Source: Methylobacterium sp. R2-1 (GTDB taxonomy: Bacteria; Pseudomonadota; Alphaproteobacteria; Rhizobiales; Beijerinckiaceae). From it: a DNA stretch of 64,000 nt. Positions 26,429-34,312 of this stretch are shown here, one piece after another (position 1 is the first letter of the stretch; every line of letters begins with the position of its first letter). The translations under genes and the position numbers were made by a program. The notes under the pieces are model-generated. The model saw nothing but the letters and a program-made list of their open reading frames with translations, was not told the DNA's origin and searched no databases. The stretch is taken from positions 62,001 through 126,000 of the forward strand of contig NZ_JACHWM010000014.1 in assembly GCF_014191355.1 (NCBI RefSeq). The letters run 5' to 3'.

Positions 26429-27889
26429 ATGGATCGCACGCGATTTCGAGGGCTCCGCCGCCACATGGTGGCCGTGCTCATGAGGCGCGAATGGCTCTAC
26501 GTGCTGCTGGCCCTCGGGTTCGCGGCCGTGGCCGGCCTCGTCGTCTATTTTTCTCGCCCCACGCTGCTCACCGTGGCGGTCGGCCCGCGCGACGGTGTCG
26601 AGGCGGTGCTGATCGAGACCTATGCGCGAGCGCTGAACCGCAATCACGAAGATGTGCGGCTTCAGGTCGTCCCTTTCGACGACGTGCGCGACAGCGCCGC
26701 CGCCTTGGAGCAGGGGCGCGCCGACCTCGCCGTAGTACGGCCAGACGTGAAGCTGCCGGACAACGGCCTGACGCTCGCCATCCTGCACGACGAGGCGCTG
26801 ATCGTCGCCGCGCCCGAGGCCAACGAGATCGAGAGCTTTTCCGACCTCTCGACCCGGCGCGTCGGCGTCGTCGCGCGCCACGAGGCCGACCTGCCGATGG
26901 TGACGAGCCTGCTCGACTTCTACGACTTCAAAGCGGCCCCGGAAGCCGAAGCGCTCGGCAGCGAAGCGCTCGCGGCCGGCCGCATCGGCCTCGTGCCGCT
27001 CAAAGCCGGCGAGATCACCCAGGCGCTGGAGGCGAAGCGGGTCGACGCCGTGGCGATCATCGCCTCCCCCACGGCCAAGCCGGTGCAAGCCATGCTGCGA
27101 GCGGTCGAGGCGGCTTCGCCGGAGCGCAAAGTCACCCTGGTCAGCGTGCCGGACGGCAAGGCGATCGTGCAGCGCGTGCCGGCGCTCCAGCCGGTCACCC
27201 TCTCGGCGGGCACCTTCGGCGGGCGGCCCAAGCGCCCGGAGGAGGATGTCGAGACGGTGGGTGTCTCCTACCGGCTGATGGCCCGCGGCGCCGTGAGCCG
27301 CGTCGCCGTGGCCTCGGTGGTGCAGCACCTGTTCGAGTGGCGCTCGCGGCTCGCCGCCGCCGCACCGGTGGCCCACCAAATGAAGCCGCCGGACTACGAC
27401 ACCACCGTCACCGCCACGAGCGCGCAGCTTCCCAACCACCCGGGCGCGGTGGATTACTTCGAGCGCGAGCAGCAGACGTTCCTCGACCGCTACGAGGACT
27501 GGATCTACCTGTTCGCCTTCTTCGGTGGCACGGTGGGCTCCGGCATCGCGTGGCTCGGCCAACGCCTCGCGCGCAAGCGGCGCGAGCGCATCGACGTCAT
27601 CCTCGATCGCCTGCTCGACATCCTGGCCGAGGCCCGCGAGGCGCAATCGGCGGCGGCGCTCGATGCGCTCACCCGCGAGACCGACGCGTTGATCGCCGAC
27701 GTGGTGCGGCAAGCCCGGGAGCGCAGCATCGATTCGCGGATGATCAGCGCGCTGATCCTCGCCATCGACGCGGTGAACGGCGCCCTCGACGACGGCCGCC
27801 GCGCCTTCGAGCCCGGCGCCGACCCGAGCAACGGCAGCCGGTCACGGACCGCGCGGCTGCTGTCGCTGAGCCTGCCGGCCGCGGAGTAG
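26429..27889 (+). CDS. Membrane-anchored TAXI family (TRAP-type) solute-binding protein
   Basis: The 486-residue protein has an N-terminal membrane helix (residues about 21-40), a periplasmic-binding-protein-like region (about 45-330) with TAXI features (VAVGPRDGVEAVLIETYARAL, GRADLAVVRPDV), and a second membrane helix near residue 352 (WIYLFAFFGGTVGSGIAWL). A cytosolic helical tail follows, predicted to be coiled coil. Membrane tethering at both ends is unusual for a TRAP binding protein, and no DctQ/DctM-type permease gene is nearby, so a sensory role is possible. It ends 1 nt from the convergent gor stop. The start lacks a strong ribosome binding site. Confidence 0.8.
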   Translation: MDRTRFRGLRRHMVAVLMRREWLYVLLALGFAAVAGLVVYFSRPTLLTVAVGPRDGVEAVLIETYARALNRNHEDVRLQVVPFDDVRDSAAALEQGRADLAVVRPDVKLPDNGLTLAILHDEALIVAAPEANEIESFSDLSTRRVGVVARHEADLPMVTSLLDFYDFKAAPEAEALGSEALAAGRIGLVPLKAGEITQALEAKRVDAVAIIASPTAKPVQAMLRAVEAASPERKVTLVSVPDGKAIVQRVPALQPVTLSAGTFGGRPKRPEEDVETVGVSYRLMARGAVSRVAVASVVQHLFEWRSRLAAAAPVAHQMKPPDYDTTVTATSAQLPNHPGAVDYFEREQQTFLDRYEDWIYLFAFFGGTVGSGIAWLGQRLARKRRERIDVILDRLLDILAEAREAQSAAALDALTRETDALIADVVRQARERSIDSRMISALILAIDAVNGALDDGRRAFEPGADPSNGSRSRTARLLSLSLPAAE

Positions 27890-27890
27890 G

Positions 27891-29291
27891 CTAACCCACG
27901 CCCACCGGATGCTTCACCACGAACGGCGTGCGCATCGTGACCAGTTCCTCGCCGAGCGTCGGATGCACGGCGATGGTGCGGTCGAAATCGGCTTTCGTCG
28001 CGCCCATGGTCACCGCAATGCCGACTGCCTGGATGATCTCGCCGGCATCCGGCCCGAGCACGTGGACACCGACCACCCGGTCGCTGGCTCGGTCCACCAG
28101 AACCTTCATGAGCACCCGCTCATCGCGGCCCGAGAGCGTCGCCTTCATCGGGCGGAAGCTCGCCTTGTAGACGTCGATGGCCTCGTAGCAGCGACGGGCC
28201 ACGTCCTCGTTGTGGCCGATCACGCCGATCTCCGGTGTCGAGAACACGGCAGTGGCGATCAGGCGGTGATCGACGCACCAGGGCTTTTGGCCGAACACCG
28301 TGTCGGCGAAGGCGTGACCCTCGCGGATCGCGACGGGAGTCAGCGCCGCGCGGCCGTTCACGTCGCCGACGGCGTAGATCGACGGCACCTTGGTGCGCGA
28401 ATCCGCCTCGACGGGGATCGCGCCGCGCGCATCGAGGTCGATGCCGACCCGCTCCAGCCCGAGACCGGCGACGTTCGGGCGCCGGCCGGTGGCCACCAGC
28501 ACGCAGTCGACAGTCAGGCTCTCGCCGCCGCTCAAGGTCGCGCGGATCGCCGAGCCGTCGCGCTCCAAGCGCTCGACGGTCTGCTCCAGGCGCAGATCCA
28601 TCCGCTTGGCGTAAGCCTCGCCGAGCGCATCAACGATCTCGGGGTCGAAGCCGCGCAGCAAGCTCTTTCCGCGGTGGAGCAGCGTCGTCTTCGAGCCGAG
28701 ACTGGCGAAGACTCCGGCGAACTCGACGGCAATGTAGCCACCGCCGACCACGAGGATGCGCTCGGGCTGTCGCTCCAGCTCGAACACGCCGTTCGAATCG
28801 ATGGCGAGGTCCGCGCCGGGGATCAGCGGCTCGCGCACCGGCGTCGCGCCGGTGGCGATCAGGATGAAGCGGGCCCGGACCGTGCGGTCTGCTCCGACGA
28901 GGCGCACCGTGTGCGGGTCCTCGATTACCGCGCGGTCGGCCACCACCTCGACGCCCGCGCCCGCGAGGTTGCGGCCGTAGATGCCCTCCAATCGCGCGAC
29001 TTCCGCATCGCGGGAACGCTTCAGTACAGCCCAGTCGAAGCTCGGCTTCTCCAGGCGCCAGCCGAAGCCGGCCGCGTCCTCGAACTCGTCGGTGAAGCGG
29101 CCGGCATAGACCATCAGCTTCTTCGGCACGCAGCCGCGGATCACGCAGGTACCGCCGACGCGGTACTCCTCCGCCAGCATCACTCGCGCCCCGTGGCCCG
29201 CGGCGATGCGGGCCGCCCGCACCCCGCCCGAGCCGCCGCCGATCACGAACAGGTCGACGTCGAAGGACTCGCTCATCTCTGTCTCGCTCAT
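27891..29291 (-). CDS. gor: Glutathione-disulfide reductase
   Basis: This FAD-dependent enzyme reduces oxidised glutathione with NADPH. The 466-residue sequence has the FAD-binding GGGSGGVRAARIAA, the redox-active disulfide in GGTCVIRGCVPKKL, the NAD(P)-binding VGGGYIAVEFAGVFASLG, and the C-terminal HPTLGEE with the catalytic His-Glu pair. The ATG at 29291 overlaps the upstream ligase-like gene (ATGA); a second ATG five codons on (29276) is also possible. Translational coupling to a polysaccharide gene is unexpected functionally. Confidence 0.94.
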   Translation of the reverse strand: MSETEMSESFDVDLFVIGGGSGGVRAARIAAGHGARVMLAEEYRVGGTCVIRGCVPKKLMVYAGRFTDEFEDAAGFGWRLEKPSFDWAVLKRSRDAEVARLEGIYGRNLAGAGVEVVADRAVIEDPHTVRLVGADRTVRARFILIATGATPVREPLIPGADLAIDSNGVFELERQPERILVVGGGYIAVEFAGVFASLGSKTTLLHRGKSLLRGFDPEIVDALGEAYAKRMDLRLEQTVERLERDGSAIRATLSGGESLTVDCVLVATGRRPNVAGLGLERVGIDLDARGAIPVEADSRTKVPSIYAVGDVNGRAALTPVAIREGHAFADTVFGQKPWCVDHRLIATAVFSTPEIGVIGHNEDVARRCYEAIDVYKASFRPMKATLSGRDERVLMKVLVDRASDRVVGVHVLGPDAGEIIQAVGIAVTMGATKADFDRTIAVHPTLGEELVTMRTPFVVKHPVGVG

Positions 29292-30517
29292 ACGCGCTCG
29301 TTAGCGCTCTCGTATGCGGGCCGCGCGCAAGCGGCCGCCCGCAGCCATGTGATGGCGGCCCCGCAGCCCGCCGTCCACCAACCCTGCCACGCCCCGTGCT
29401 CGACGAACATCACCGCCACCGCCGCGCCCAGCAGACCAAGGGCGGTGGCGAACAGGAGCCGCGGCAGGGCCGAGGCCGCCCGCAGCGCCAGGAAGGCGAC
29501 CAGCGCCGCCAGCCCCGCGCCGACGAGGCCGAGTTCGGACCAGATCTGGAGGAAGGTGTTGTGGGGGTGGCCGACGGCCAGCATCGCCCGCATCTCCGGT
29601 TCCAGCGCCCGCGCCGCCGGGACTTCGGCGAAGCGCAGGCCCATGCCGTAGCCGGAGCCGATCCACGGCGCCTGGACCACCGCGGCGCCGAAGCTCTGGG
29701 CGATGGCGACCCGCGCCCGCGACGAACTCTGCGTCAGCCGCTCATGCGCCGCCTCCGGCATCAGCCGGTGCAGGAGGTCGCCCTCGACCGGCGCCAGGGC
29801 GAAGGCGAGCCCGAGGGTGAGCGCCGCCAGCGCCAGGGCCACGCGCCGGGGCGCCAGGCGCCCGACGCCGAACATCACGCCGCCCGCAATCAGGCCGAGG
29901 GCGGCCGCGCCGCTGATCGAGCGCAGGATCGCCAGGGCTGCCACCGCGAGCAGGGCCACGGCGGCGAGGCGATGGCCGCGCAGGGCGAGGAAGGCGGCGA
30001 GCGGCCCGACGAGCAGCAGCAGCGTCAGCAGCGGGCGGTTGAACATGAACAGGGCCACGCGCTGCCCGAGCCAAGCCTGCGGCGCGAGGCCGAGGGCGAG
30101 GCTTGCGACGATGTAGAGGCAGGCGGCGGCGAGCAGGCCGGCGCCGAGGGGCAGCGCCCAGGACGCCAGCCGGGTCGGTGCGAGCCGGGCCAGAATTGCC
30201 GCTGCGACGAGCGTCGGCAGGAACTCGGACAGCACCCGGCCCCAGAGCGCGGGAAACGGGCTCCAGGCCAGCGAGACGAGGCACCAGCCGAGGAAGGCGA
30301 GCGCGGCAAGGCCGAGCGGCGAGCGCAGCGGGCCGACCAGGAGGGAGAGCGCCCGCCCGCCCTGCTCGGCGACGGCGCCGGCGAGGAACAGCAGGGCGGC
30401 AAGGCCGACGACGAGCGGGCTCGAACGGTTGGCGAGCGCCATCATCGGCGCCACCAGGGCCAGCGCGACGGCGCCGGCCGCGTAGAGGCGCGACGCCGCA
30501 GCAGGGCCTGCGATCAC
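29288..30517 (-). CDS. O-antigen ligase/polymerase-like membrane protein
   Basis: The 409-residue protein is almost entirely hydrophobic, with about 10-12 membrane helices and one larger periplasmic loop. That loop contains SSRARVAIAQS and HPHNTFLQIWSELGLVG, the conserved region of the O-antigen ligase/Wzy_C family (with the His and Arg residues implicated in glycan transfer). It would join polysaccharide to lipid A core or polymerise it. The start is a GTG overlapping the DUF2059 stop (GTGA), and its stop overlaps gor. No other surface-polysaccharide gene lies in the window. Confidence 0.85.
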   Translation of the reverse strand: MIAGPAAASRLYAAGAVALALVAPMMALANRSSPLVVGLAALLFLAGAVAEQGGRALSLLVGPLRSPLGLAALAFLGWCLVSLAWSPFPALWGRVLSEFLPTLVAAAILARLAPTRLASWALPLGAGLLAAACLYIVASLALGLAPQAWLGQRVALFMFNRPLLTLLLLVGPLAAFLALRGHRLAAVALLAVAALAILRSISGAAALGLIAGGVMFGVGRLAPRRVALALAALTLGLAFALAPVEGDLLHRLMPEAAHERLTQSSSRARVAIAQSFGAAVVQAPWIGSGYGMGLRFAEVPAARALEPEMRAMLAVGHPHNTFLQIWSELGLVGAGLAALVAFLALRAASALPRLLFATALGLLGAAVAVMFVEHGAWQGWWTAGCGAAITWLRAAACARPAYESANERV

Positions 30518-31110
30518 TGGAGTTGGTGGCCGCGCTTGCCCATCTCGGCGCGGGTGCGGACCATGATGTATTCCGAGACTTCCTGGGTCCAGTCCTGCAT
30601 GGCGCCGACCATGTCATCGAGGATCTGCGGCTGGGTCTCGACGTAGCGCTTGCCCGCGGGTGAACGGAAGAAGGTGACGATGTCCTTCAACTCGGCCTCG
30701 TTCAAGCGCATGGCATAGATGCGCGCGGCGATGTTGATCAGCCGCTGCTTCTGCAATTCCATCTCGGGATCAAGACCCTTCAGGACCTCGTCCAGGTCCT
30801 TGGCGAGATCGGGCCGCGTCACCGCGTTCTTGCGGATCTGATCGGCCATGGTCGGGATGATCGAGTCGAAGGAGCGGGCGATGCCGGAACTCAGCATCAC
30901 CTCGCGGGCGAGCGCGAGATGGGAGGCGGTGATGTCCGGCTCCGGCGCGGGCGCCGGCGGCGGGGTGGCACCGGGCTTCGCGGTCGGCTTCGGGGAGGCG
31001 GCCGGGGGCTTGGCGGCCGGCTGCTGCGCGAGCGCCGCCGGCACGAGGACGGCCTGCGACAGCAGGGCCGCGAGGAAGGGGCCGCCCAGAGCGGCGAGAC
31101 GGAGAACCAT
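30514..31110 (-). CDS. Exported DUF2059 domain protein
   Basis: The 198-residue protein has a signal peptide (residues 1-28, ending ALAQQ), a Pro/Ala/Lys-rich linker (29-58), and a helical DUF2059 domain. That domain has the typical C-terminal pattern RLNEAELKDIVTFFRSPAGKRYVETQPQI. The domain is found in many proteobacterial periplasmic proteins without a settled function. It lies 41 nt downstream of rpiA and overlaps the ligase-like gene by GTGA, so the four genes rpiA to gor look co-transcribed. Confidence 0.85.
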   Translation of the reverse strand: MVLRLAALGGPFLAALLSQAVLVPAALAQQPAAKPPAASPKPTAKPGATPPPAPAPEPDITASHLALAREVMLSSGIARSFDSIIPTMADQIRKNAVTRPDLAKDLDEVLKGLDPEMELQKQRLINIAARIYAMRLNEAELKDIVTFFRSPAGKRYVETQPQILDDMVGAMQDWTQEVSEYIMVRTRAEMGKRGHQLQ

Positions 31111-31151
31111 GCGGAAGAAGCTCCGAAGAAGGGAAAAAGTACCGTCAGGCG

Positions 31152-31862
31152 TCAGAGGCGGCCGAGAACACTGATGACCGCTGTGTCGCCGTCAGTCGCG
31201 GCGAGAATGGCCGCATCGGCGATGCCGAGGAACAGGCCGTGCTCGACCACGCCCGGCACCGCCCAGAGCCGAGCGGACAAAGCTTCCGGATCGGGGATGC
31301 GGCCGAGCCGCAGGTCGAGGATGGCATGACCACCATCGGTCAGAACGGGCGCACCGGACGCGTCGTGGCGGCGCACGATCTCGCCCGCGCAACCGGTCTG
31401 CGCCACGGCCGCCTCGACGGCGCGGGTGGTGGCGCCGATGCCGAACAGGTTCACCTCGACCGGCAGCGGGAAGGCGCCCAGGGTCTCGACGCGCTTCGAG
31501 GCGTCGGCGATCACCACCATGCGGCGGCTCGCCACCGCGACGATCTTTTCTCGGAGCAGGGCAGCGCCGCCGCCCTTGATGAGGCGCAAGTTTCCATCGA
31601 CCTCATCGGCCCCGTCGATGGTTAGATCGAGCTCGGGCATCTCCTCGAGCGTCGCGAGCGGGATCCCCTCGCGCTCGCAGGCGATGCGGGTCGCCTCCGA
31701 GGTCGGCACGCCGGTCACGGTGAGGCCCGCGCGCACGCGCTCGCCGAGCAGCGCGACGAAGGCGGCGGCCGTGCTGCCCGTGCCGATGCCGAGGCGCATT
31801 CCATCCTCGACCAGGGGGATCGCGCGCTCCGCCGCCGCCCGCTTCAGGTCCGGCGCGCTCAC
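31152..31862 (-). CDS. rpiA: Ribose-5-phosphate isomerase A
   Basis: RpiA interconverts ribose 5-phosphate and ribulose 5-phosphate in the pentose phosphate pathway. The 236-residue sequence has GIGTGSTAAAFV, the active-site region LDLTIDGADEVDGNLRLIKGGGAALLREKIVA (Asp and Lys/Glu residues), and VEVNLFG. The start is a GTG at 31862. A perfect GAATTCA palindrome lies about 20 nt upstream and may regulate the gene. Downstream, DUF2059, ligase-like and gor genes follow closely. Confidence 0.95.
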   Translation of the reverse strand: MSAPDLKRAAAERAIPLVEDGMRLGIGTGSTAAAFVALLGERVRAGLTVTGVPTSEATRIACEREGIPLATLEEMPELDLTIDGADEVDGNLRLIKGGGAALLREKIVAVASRRMVVIADASKRVETLGAFPLPVEVNLFGIGATTRAVEAAVAQTGCAGEIVRRHDASGAPVLTDGGHAILDLRLGRIPDPEALSARLWAVPGVVEHGLFLGIADAAILAATDGDTAVISVLGRL

Positions 31863-31880
31863 GAAACGATCTCGGGAAGC

Positions 31881-31898
31881 GAATTCAGAAGTGAATTC
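31881..31898. promoter_or_regulatory. Perfect palindrome upstream of rpiA
   Basis: GAATTCA (31881-31887) and TGAATTC (31892-31898) form perfect 7-nt arms around GAAG, ending 19 nt before the rpiA start. It is AT-rich in a G+C-rich setting, compatible with an operator or a weak RNA hairpin near the ribosome binding site. No regulator gene is adjacent. Confidence 0.4.
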
Positions 31899-32032
31899 AT
31901 CGGCTGTATCGGACCGTCGAATCTGGGGCAGTTGAGGAGGCAGGCCCTAGCACGCCTCCCCGCCGCCGCAAAAGCCGGACGCAAAGAAGCATGGACGCTC
32001 CGGGACACGCTCTTCCGGCGGCTCGTCGGCCA

Positions 32033-32554
32033 TCAGGGCCGCGTTCCCTGCGGCGGCGTGGCACTCGGGCCGGCACGACCGGGGGCCGGACCGGTCGCAG
32101 CGGCGCCCGCTCCGCTCGCGGTGCCGGCGGGCGGCGGTCCGGCCTGCTCGGTGCAGACCACGAGTTCCTGGCGGATCTGCACGTAACAGGCGCTGGTTTC
32201 CCCCGTGCGGTAGTTGACCCGGTAGATCCCCGACTCGCGAGCGTGGCGCGAGGCGATCAGGCCGTACTCGCCCGGCGTCTGGGGGCCGGCGCCCTCTCCG
32301 GCGGCGAAGCACAGGGTGACGCCGACGCTGTCGTCGCGCAGGCCGTACTGGCAGGAGGTAACCTCACCGTTGGCGCGGTCGATGCGGTAGATCCGGTTCA
32401 GATCGACGGCAGGCGCAGCGACGAACTCGTAGGGCCCGGCGGCCTCGGCTGCCACCGGCAGACCGAGCAGGGCCGCGATGAGCAGGCAGGGAGACAGACG
32501 CGGGAGAGAATGACGCGAAGGGGAACGCGATGTGAAACGCATGGGGCGGAACAT
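32033..32554 (-). CDS. Exported protein with duplicated Cys-containing motif
   Basis: From ATG 32554 (AGGA about 7 nt upstream) the 173-residue protein has a basic N-terminus and a signal peptide (cleavage near AEAAG). Two repeated units follow: NRIYRIDRANGEVTSCQY and SGIYRVNYRTGETSACYV, each with a second Cys about 15 residues on (TLCFAA; LVVCTEQ). The C-terminus is Gly/Ala/Pro-rich. The repeats resemble single beta-propeller blades and the cysteines probably pair. No family is recognised. It is divergent from gph. Confidence 0.65.
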   Translation of the reverse strand: MFRPMRFTSRSPSRHSLPRLSPCLLIAALLGLPVAAEAAGPYEFVAAPAVDLNRIYRIDRANGEVTSCQYGLRDDSVGVTLCFAAGEGAGPQTPGEYGLIASRHARESGIYRVNYRTGETSACYVQIRQELVVCTEQAGPPPAGTASGAGAAATGPAPGRAGPSATPPQGTRP

Positions 32555-32664
32555 CGTCCTGTTGCGGGGAGCGAAACGGCGAATCGTCGGCGGCACGATC
32601 AAGCACCCGCTCCGTGGCGGAGCTTGGGCAGAGAGGCAACACCGATCGCTCGCGCTAACCGCGC

Positions 32665-32683
32665 ATCAACCGCTAGGGTTGAT
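32665..32683. promoter_or_regulatory. Inverted repeat in the gph divergent region
   Basis: ATCAACC (32665-32671) and GGTTGAT (32677-32683) are perfect 7-nt arms around a 5-nt centre (GCTAG). The site lies between the exported repeat protein (leftward) and gph (rightward), 54 nt before the gph start, where an operator controlling either gene could sit. Confidence 0.35.
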
Positions 32684-32736
32684 CGTAAGGGACACGACCG
32701 CTAGCCAACTTGACAATGGAATGCACCGGGACGCCG

Positions 32737-33438
32737 ATGACCGTGAACAGCTCCCCGATCGTCGTGTTCGATCTCGACGGCACCCTCGCCGAGACCGCGG
32801 GCGACCTGATCGGCACCCTCAACGTCATCCTCGCCCGCGAGGGCCACGCGCCGCTTCCCCTCGAACAGGCCCGTGACCTGCTCGGCGCGGGCGCGCGCGC
32901 CCTGATCCAGCGCGGCTTCACGGTGGCCGGCGCGACCCTGACGCCGGAGCGGCTGGAAGTGCTGTTCCACGACTTCCTCGCCTATTACGGCGACCATCTC
33001 ACCGACAATTCCTACCTCTTCCCCGGCGTGGTCGAGGCGCTGGACCGGCTTGAAGCCGTGGGCTTCCGCCTCGCGATCTGCACCAACAAGGTCGAGTCGC
33101 ATGCGGTGGCCCTGCTCGATGCGCTGGGCATCGGACACCGCTTTCGCACGATCGTCGGCAAGGACACCTTCGCCTTCTCGAAGCCCGACCCGCGCCACAT
33201 CACCATGACCGTGGAGCGCGCCGGCGGCGACGTGCACCGCGCCGTCATGGTCGGCGATTCCAAGGCCGATGTCGCCGCGGCCAAGGCCGCCGGCATCCCG
33301 GTCGTCGGCGTGACCTTCGGCTACACCCCCGTGCCGATGCGTGATCTCGCGCCCGACTGGATCATCGAGCATTTCGACGTCCTGCCCGAAGCGGTCGATG
33401 CCCTTCTCGTCCGCGAGACCGTGAAGCCGGCGGCCTGA
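32737..33438 (+). CDS. gph: Phosphoglycolate phosphatase, HAD family
   Basis: The 233-residue HAD hydrolase has motif I FDLDGTLAET (nucleophile Asp), motif II in ICTNKVES, the lysine in KPDPRH, and motif IV MVGDSKADVAAAKAAGI. Gph removes phosphate from 2-phosphoglycolate; in a methylotroph or photorespiratory context this salvages a toxic side product. ATG 32737 fits the family; ATG 32716 and TTG 32710 are in-frame alternatives. The assignment to Gph among HAD phosphatases is from overall resemblance. Confidence 0.88.
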   Translation: MTVNSSPIVVFDLDGTLAETAGDLIGTLNVILAREGHAPLPLEQARDLLGAGARALIQRGFTVAGATLTPERLEVLFHDFLAYYGDHLTDNSYLFPGVVEALDRLEAVGFRLAICTNKVESHAVALLDALGIGHRFRTIVGKDTFAFSKPDPRHITMTVERAGGDVHRAVMVGDSKADVAAAKAAGIPVVGVTFGYTPVPMRDLAPDWIIEHFDVLPEAVDALLVRETVKPAA

Positions 33439-33567
33439 CGCGCCGCGCGAGCAGGCCAGAGAGGCCGGGGAAGGACTCGACGCCTTGCACCCGCGCGGGC
33501 GCTGAGCCACTGAGCGTTGCGACGGGGCCGGAGTCGCCCCGCAGGGTGCGAGAGGCAGACCGGCGAC

Positions 33568-34233
33568 ATGAACGAGACGGATACCTTCGACCTGACGCTG
33601 GAGCGCATCGCGCTGATCCGGCGGATGGTCGTGGCCTGGAACGGAGCGGAGACCGGCGCGCCGATGATCCATCCGGACGCGCCCTACGGCAGCACCGACC
33701 GCGACGGCGACATCTTCAACGTCACCGGTGACGACGAGGGGGCGGACGAGGAGCACCGGGCGATGGGTGATGCGCTCGCCGTCTTCCTGCAAAACGCCAC
33801 GCTGAAGCCCGGCCGCTACCAGTACCACAATCCGCTGGCCAAGCTGGCATCGAGCGCGGTCTTCGACGTGTTCCGCGACGAGGCCACCGGCGAGACGCCC
33901 GAGCACATCACCTTCGAGGTGACCGACGAGCACCTGCGGTTGCTGCGGACTCTGAGCCTCGAATGGGACGATGCGTACGACGTGCCGAGCATCGATCCGA
34001 AGCGGCCCTACGGCGACATGGCCTGGTACACGGTCGAGATGGCGGTCCGTCTCGGCGAGCCGCCGGAGACGGACGCCGAGGGCCGAGCCATCCTGACGGA
34101 CGAACAGGAGAGCCGCCTGGAGCGCCTGCACCGCGAGATGCAGCCGGCGATGCAGATTTTTCTGCGCTACGGCGACCTCGGGCCGGGGCTGTTCCGGCGG
34201 CCCCAGGGCGCGATCGGCTGGGAGCCGGCCTGA
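33568..34233 (+). CDS. Protein of unknown function with tandemly duplicated 'PYG' domain
   Basis: The 221-residue acidic protein consists of two related halves. Half A has LERIALIRRMVVAWNG, APYGSTDRDGDI and later HRAMGDALAVFLQNATLKPG. Half B has DEHLRLLRTLSLEWDD, RPYGDMAWYTVEMA and LHREMQPAMQIFLRYGDLGPG. The motif of a charged helix, a Trp, P.I.P..PYG and a second helix also occurs in single-domain bacterial proteins of unknown function that I loosely associate with immunity-type genes; that link is uncertain. No signal peptide or membrane segment is seen. The start has no strong ribosome binding site beyond GAGG further upstream. It converges with argG. Confidence 0.7.
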   Translation: MNETDTFDLTLERIALIRRMVVAWNGAETGAPMIHPDAPYGSTDRDGDIFNVTGDDEGADEEHRAMGDALAVFLQNATLKPGRYQYHNPLAKLASSAVFDVFRDEATGETPEHITFEVTDEHLRLLRTLSLEWDDAYDVPSIDPKRPYGDMAWYTVEMAVRLGEPPETDAEGRAILTDEQESRLERLHREMQPAMQIFLRYGDLGPGLFRRPQGAIGWEPA

Positions 34234-34269
34234 CCAGGTTCGATCGACCTGCTATTCGGGTCTTCGCAT

Positions 34270-34298
34270 CCCCTCCCCCCGCATGGCGGGGAGAGGGG
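34270..34298. terminator. G+C-rich hairpin between convergent genes, REP-like
   Basis: CCCCTCCCCCCGC (34270-34282) pairs with GCGGGGAGAGGGG (34286-34298) with one mismatch and a 3-nt loop. It lies between the stops of the duplicated-domain gene and argG, so it may end both transcripts. There is no T-run. The pyrimidine/purine composition matches other intergenic REP-like hairpins in this window. Confidence 0.5.
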
Positions 34299-34312
34299 AA
34301 ACCCGTGGCGTC

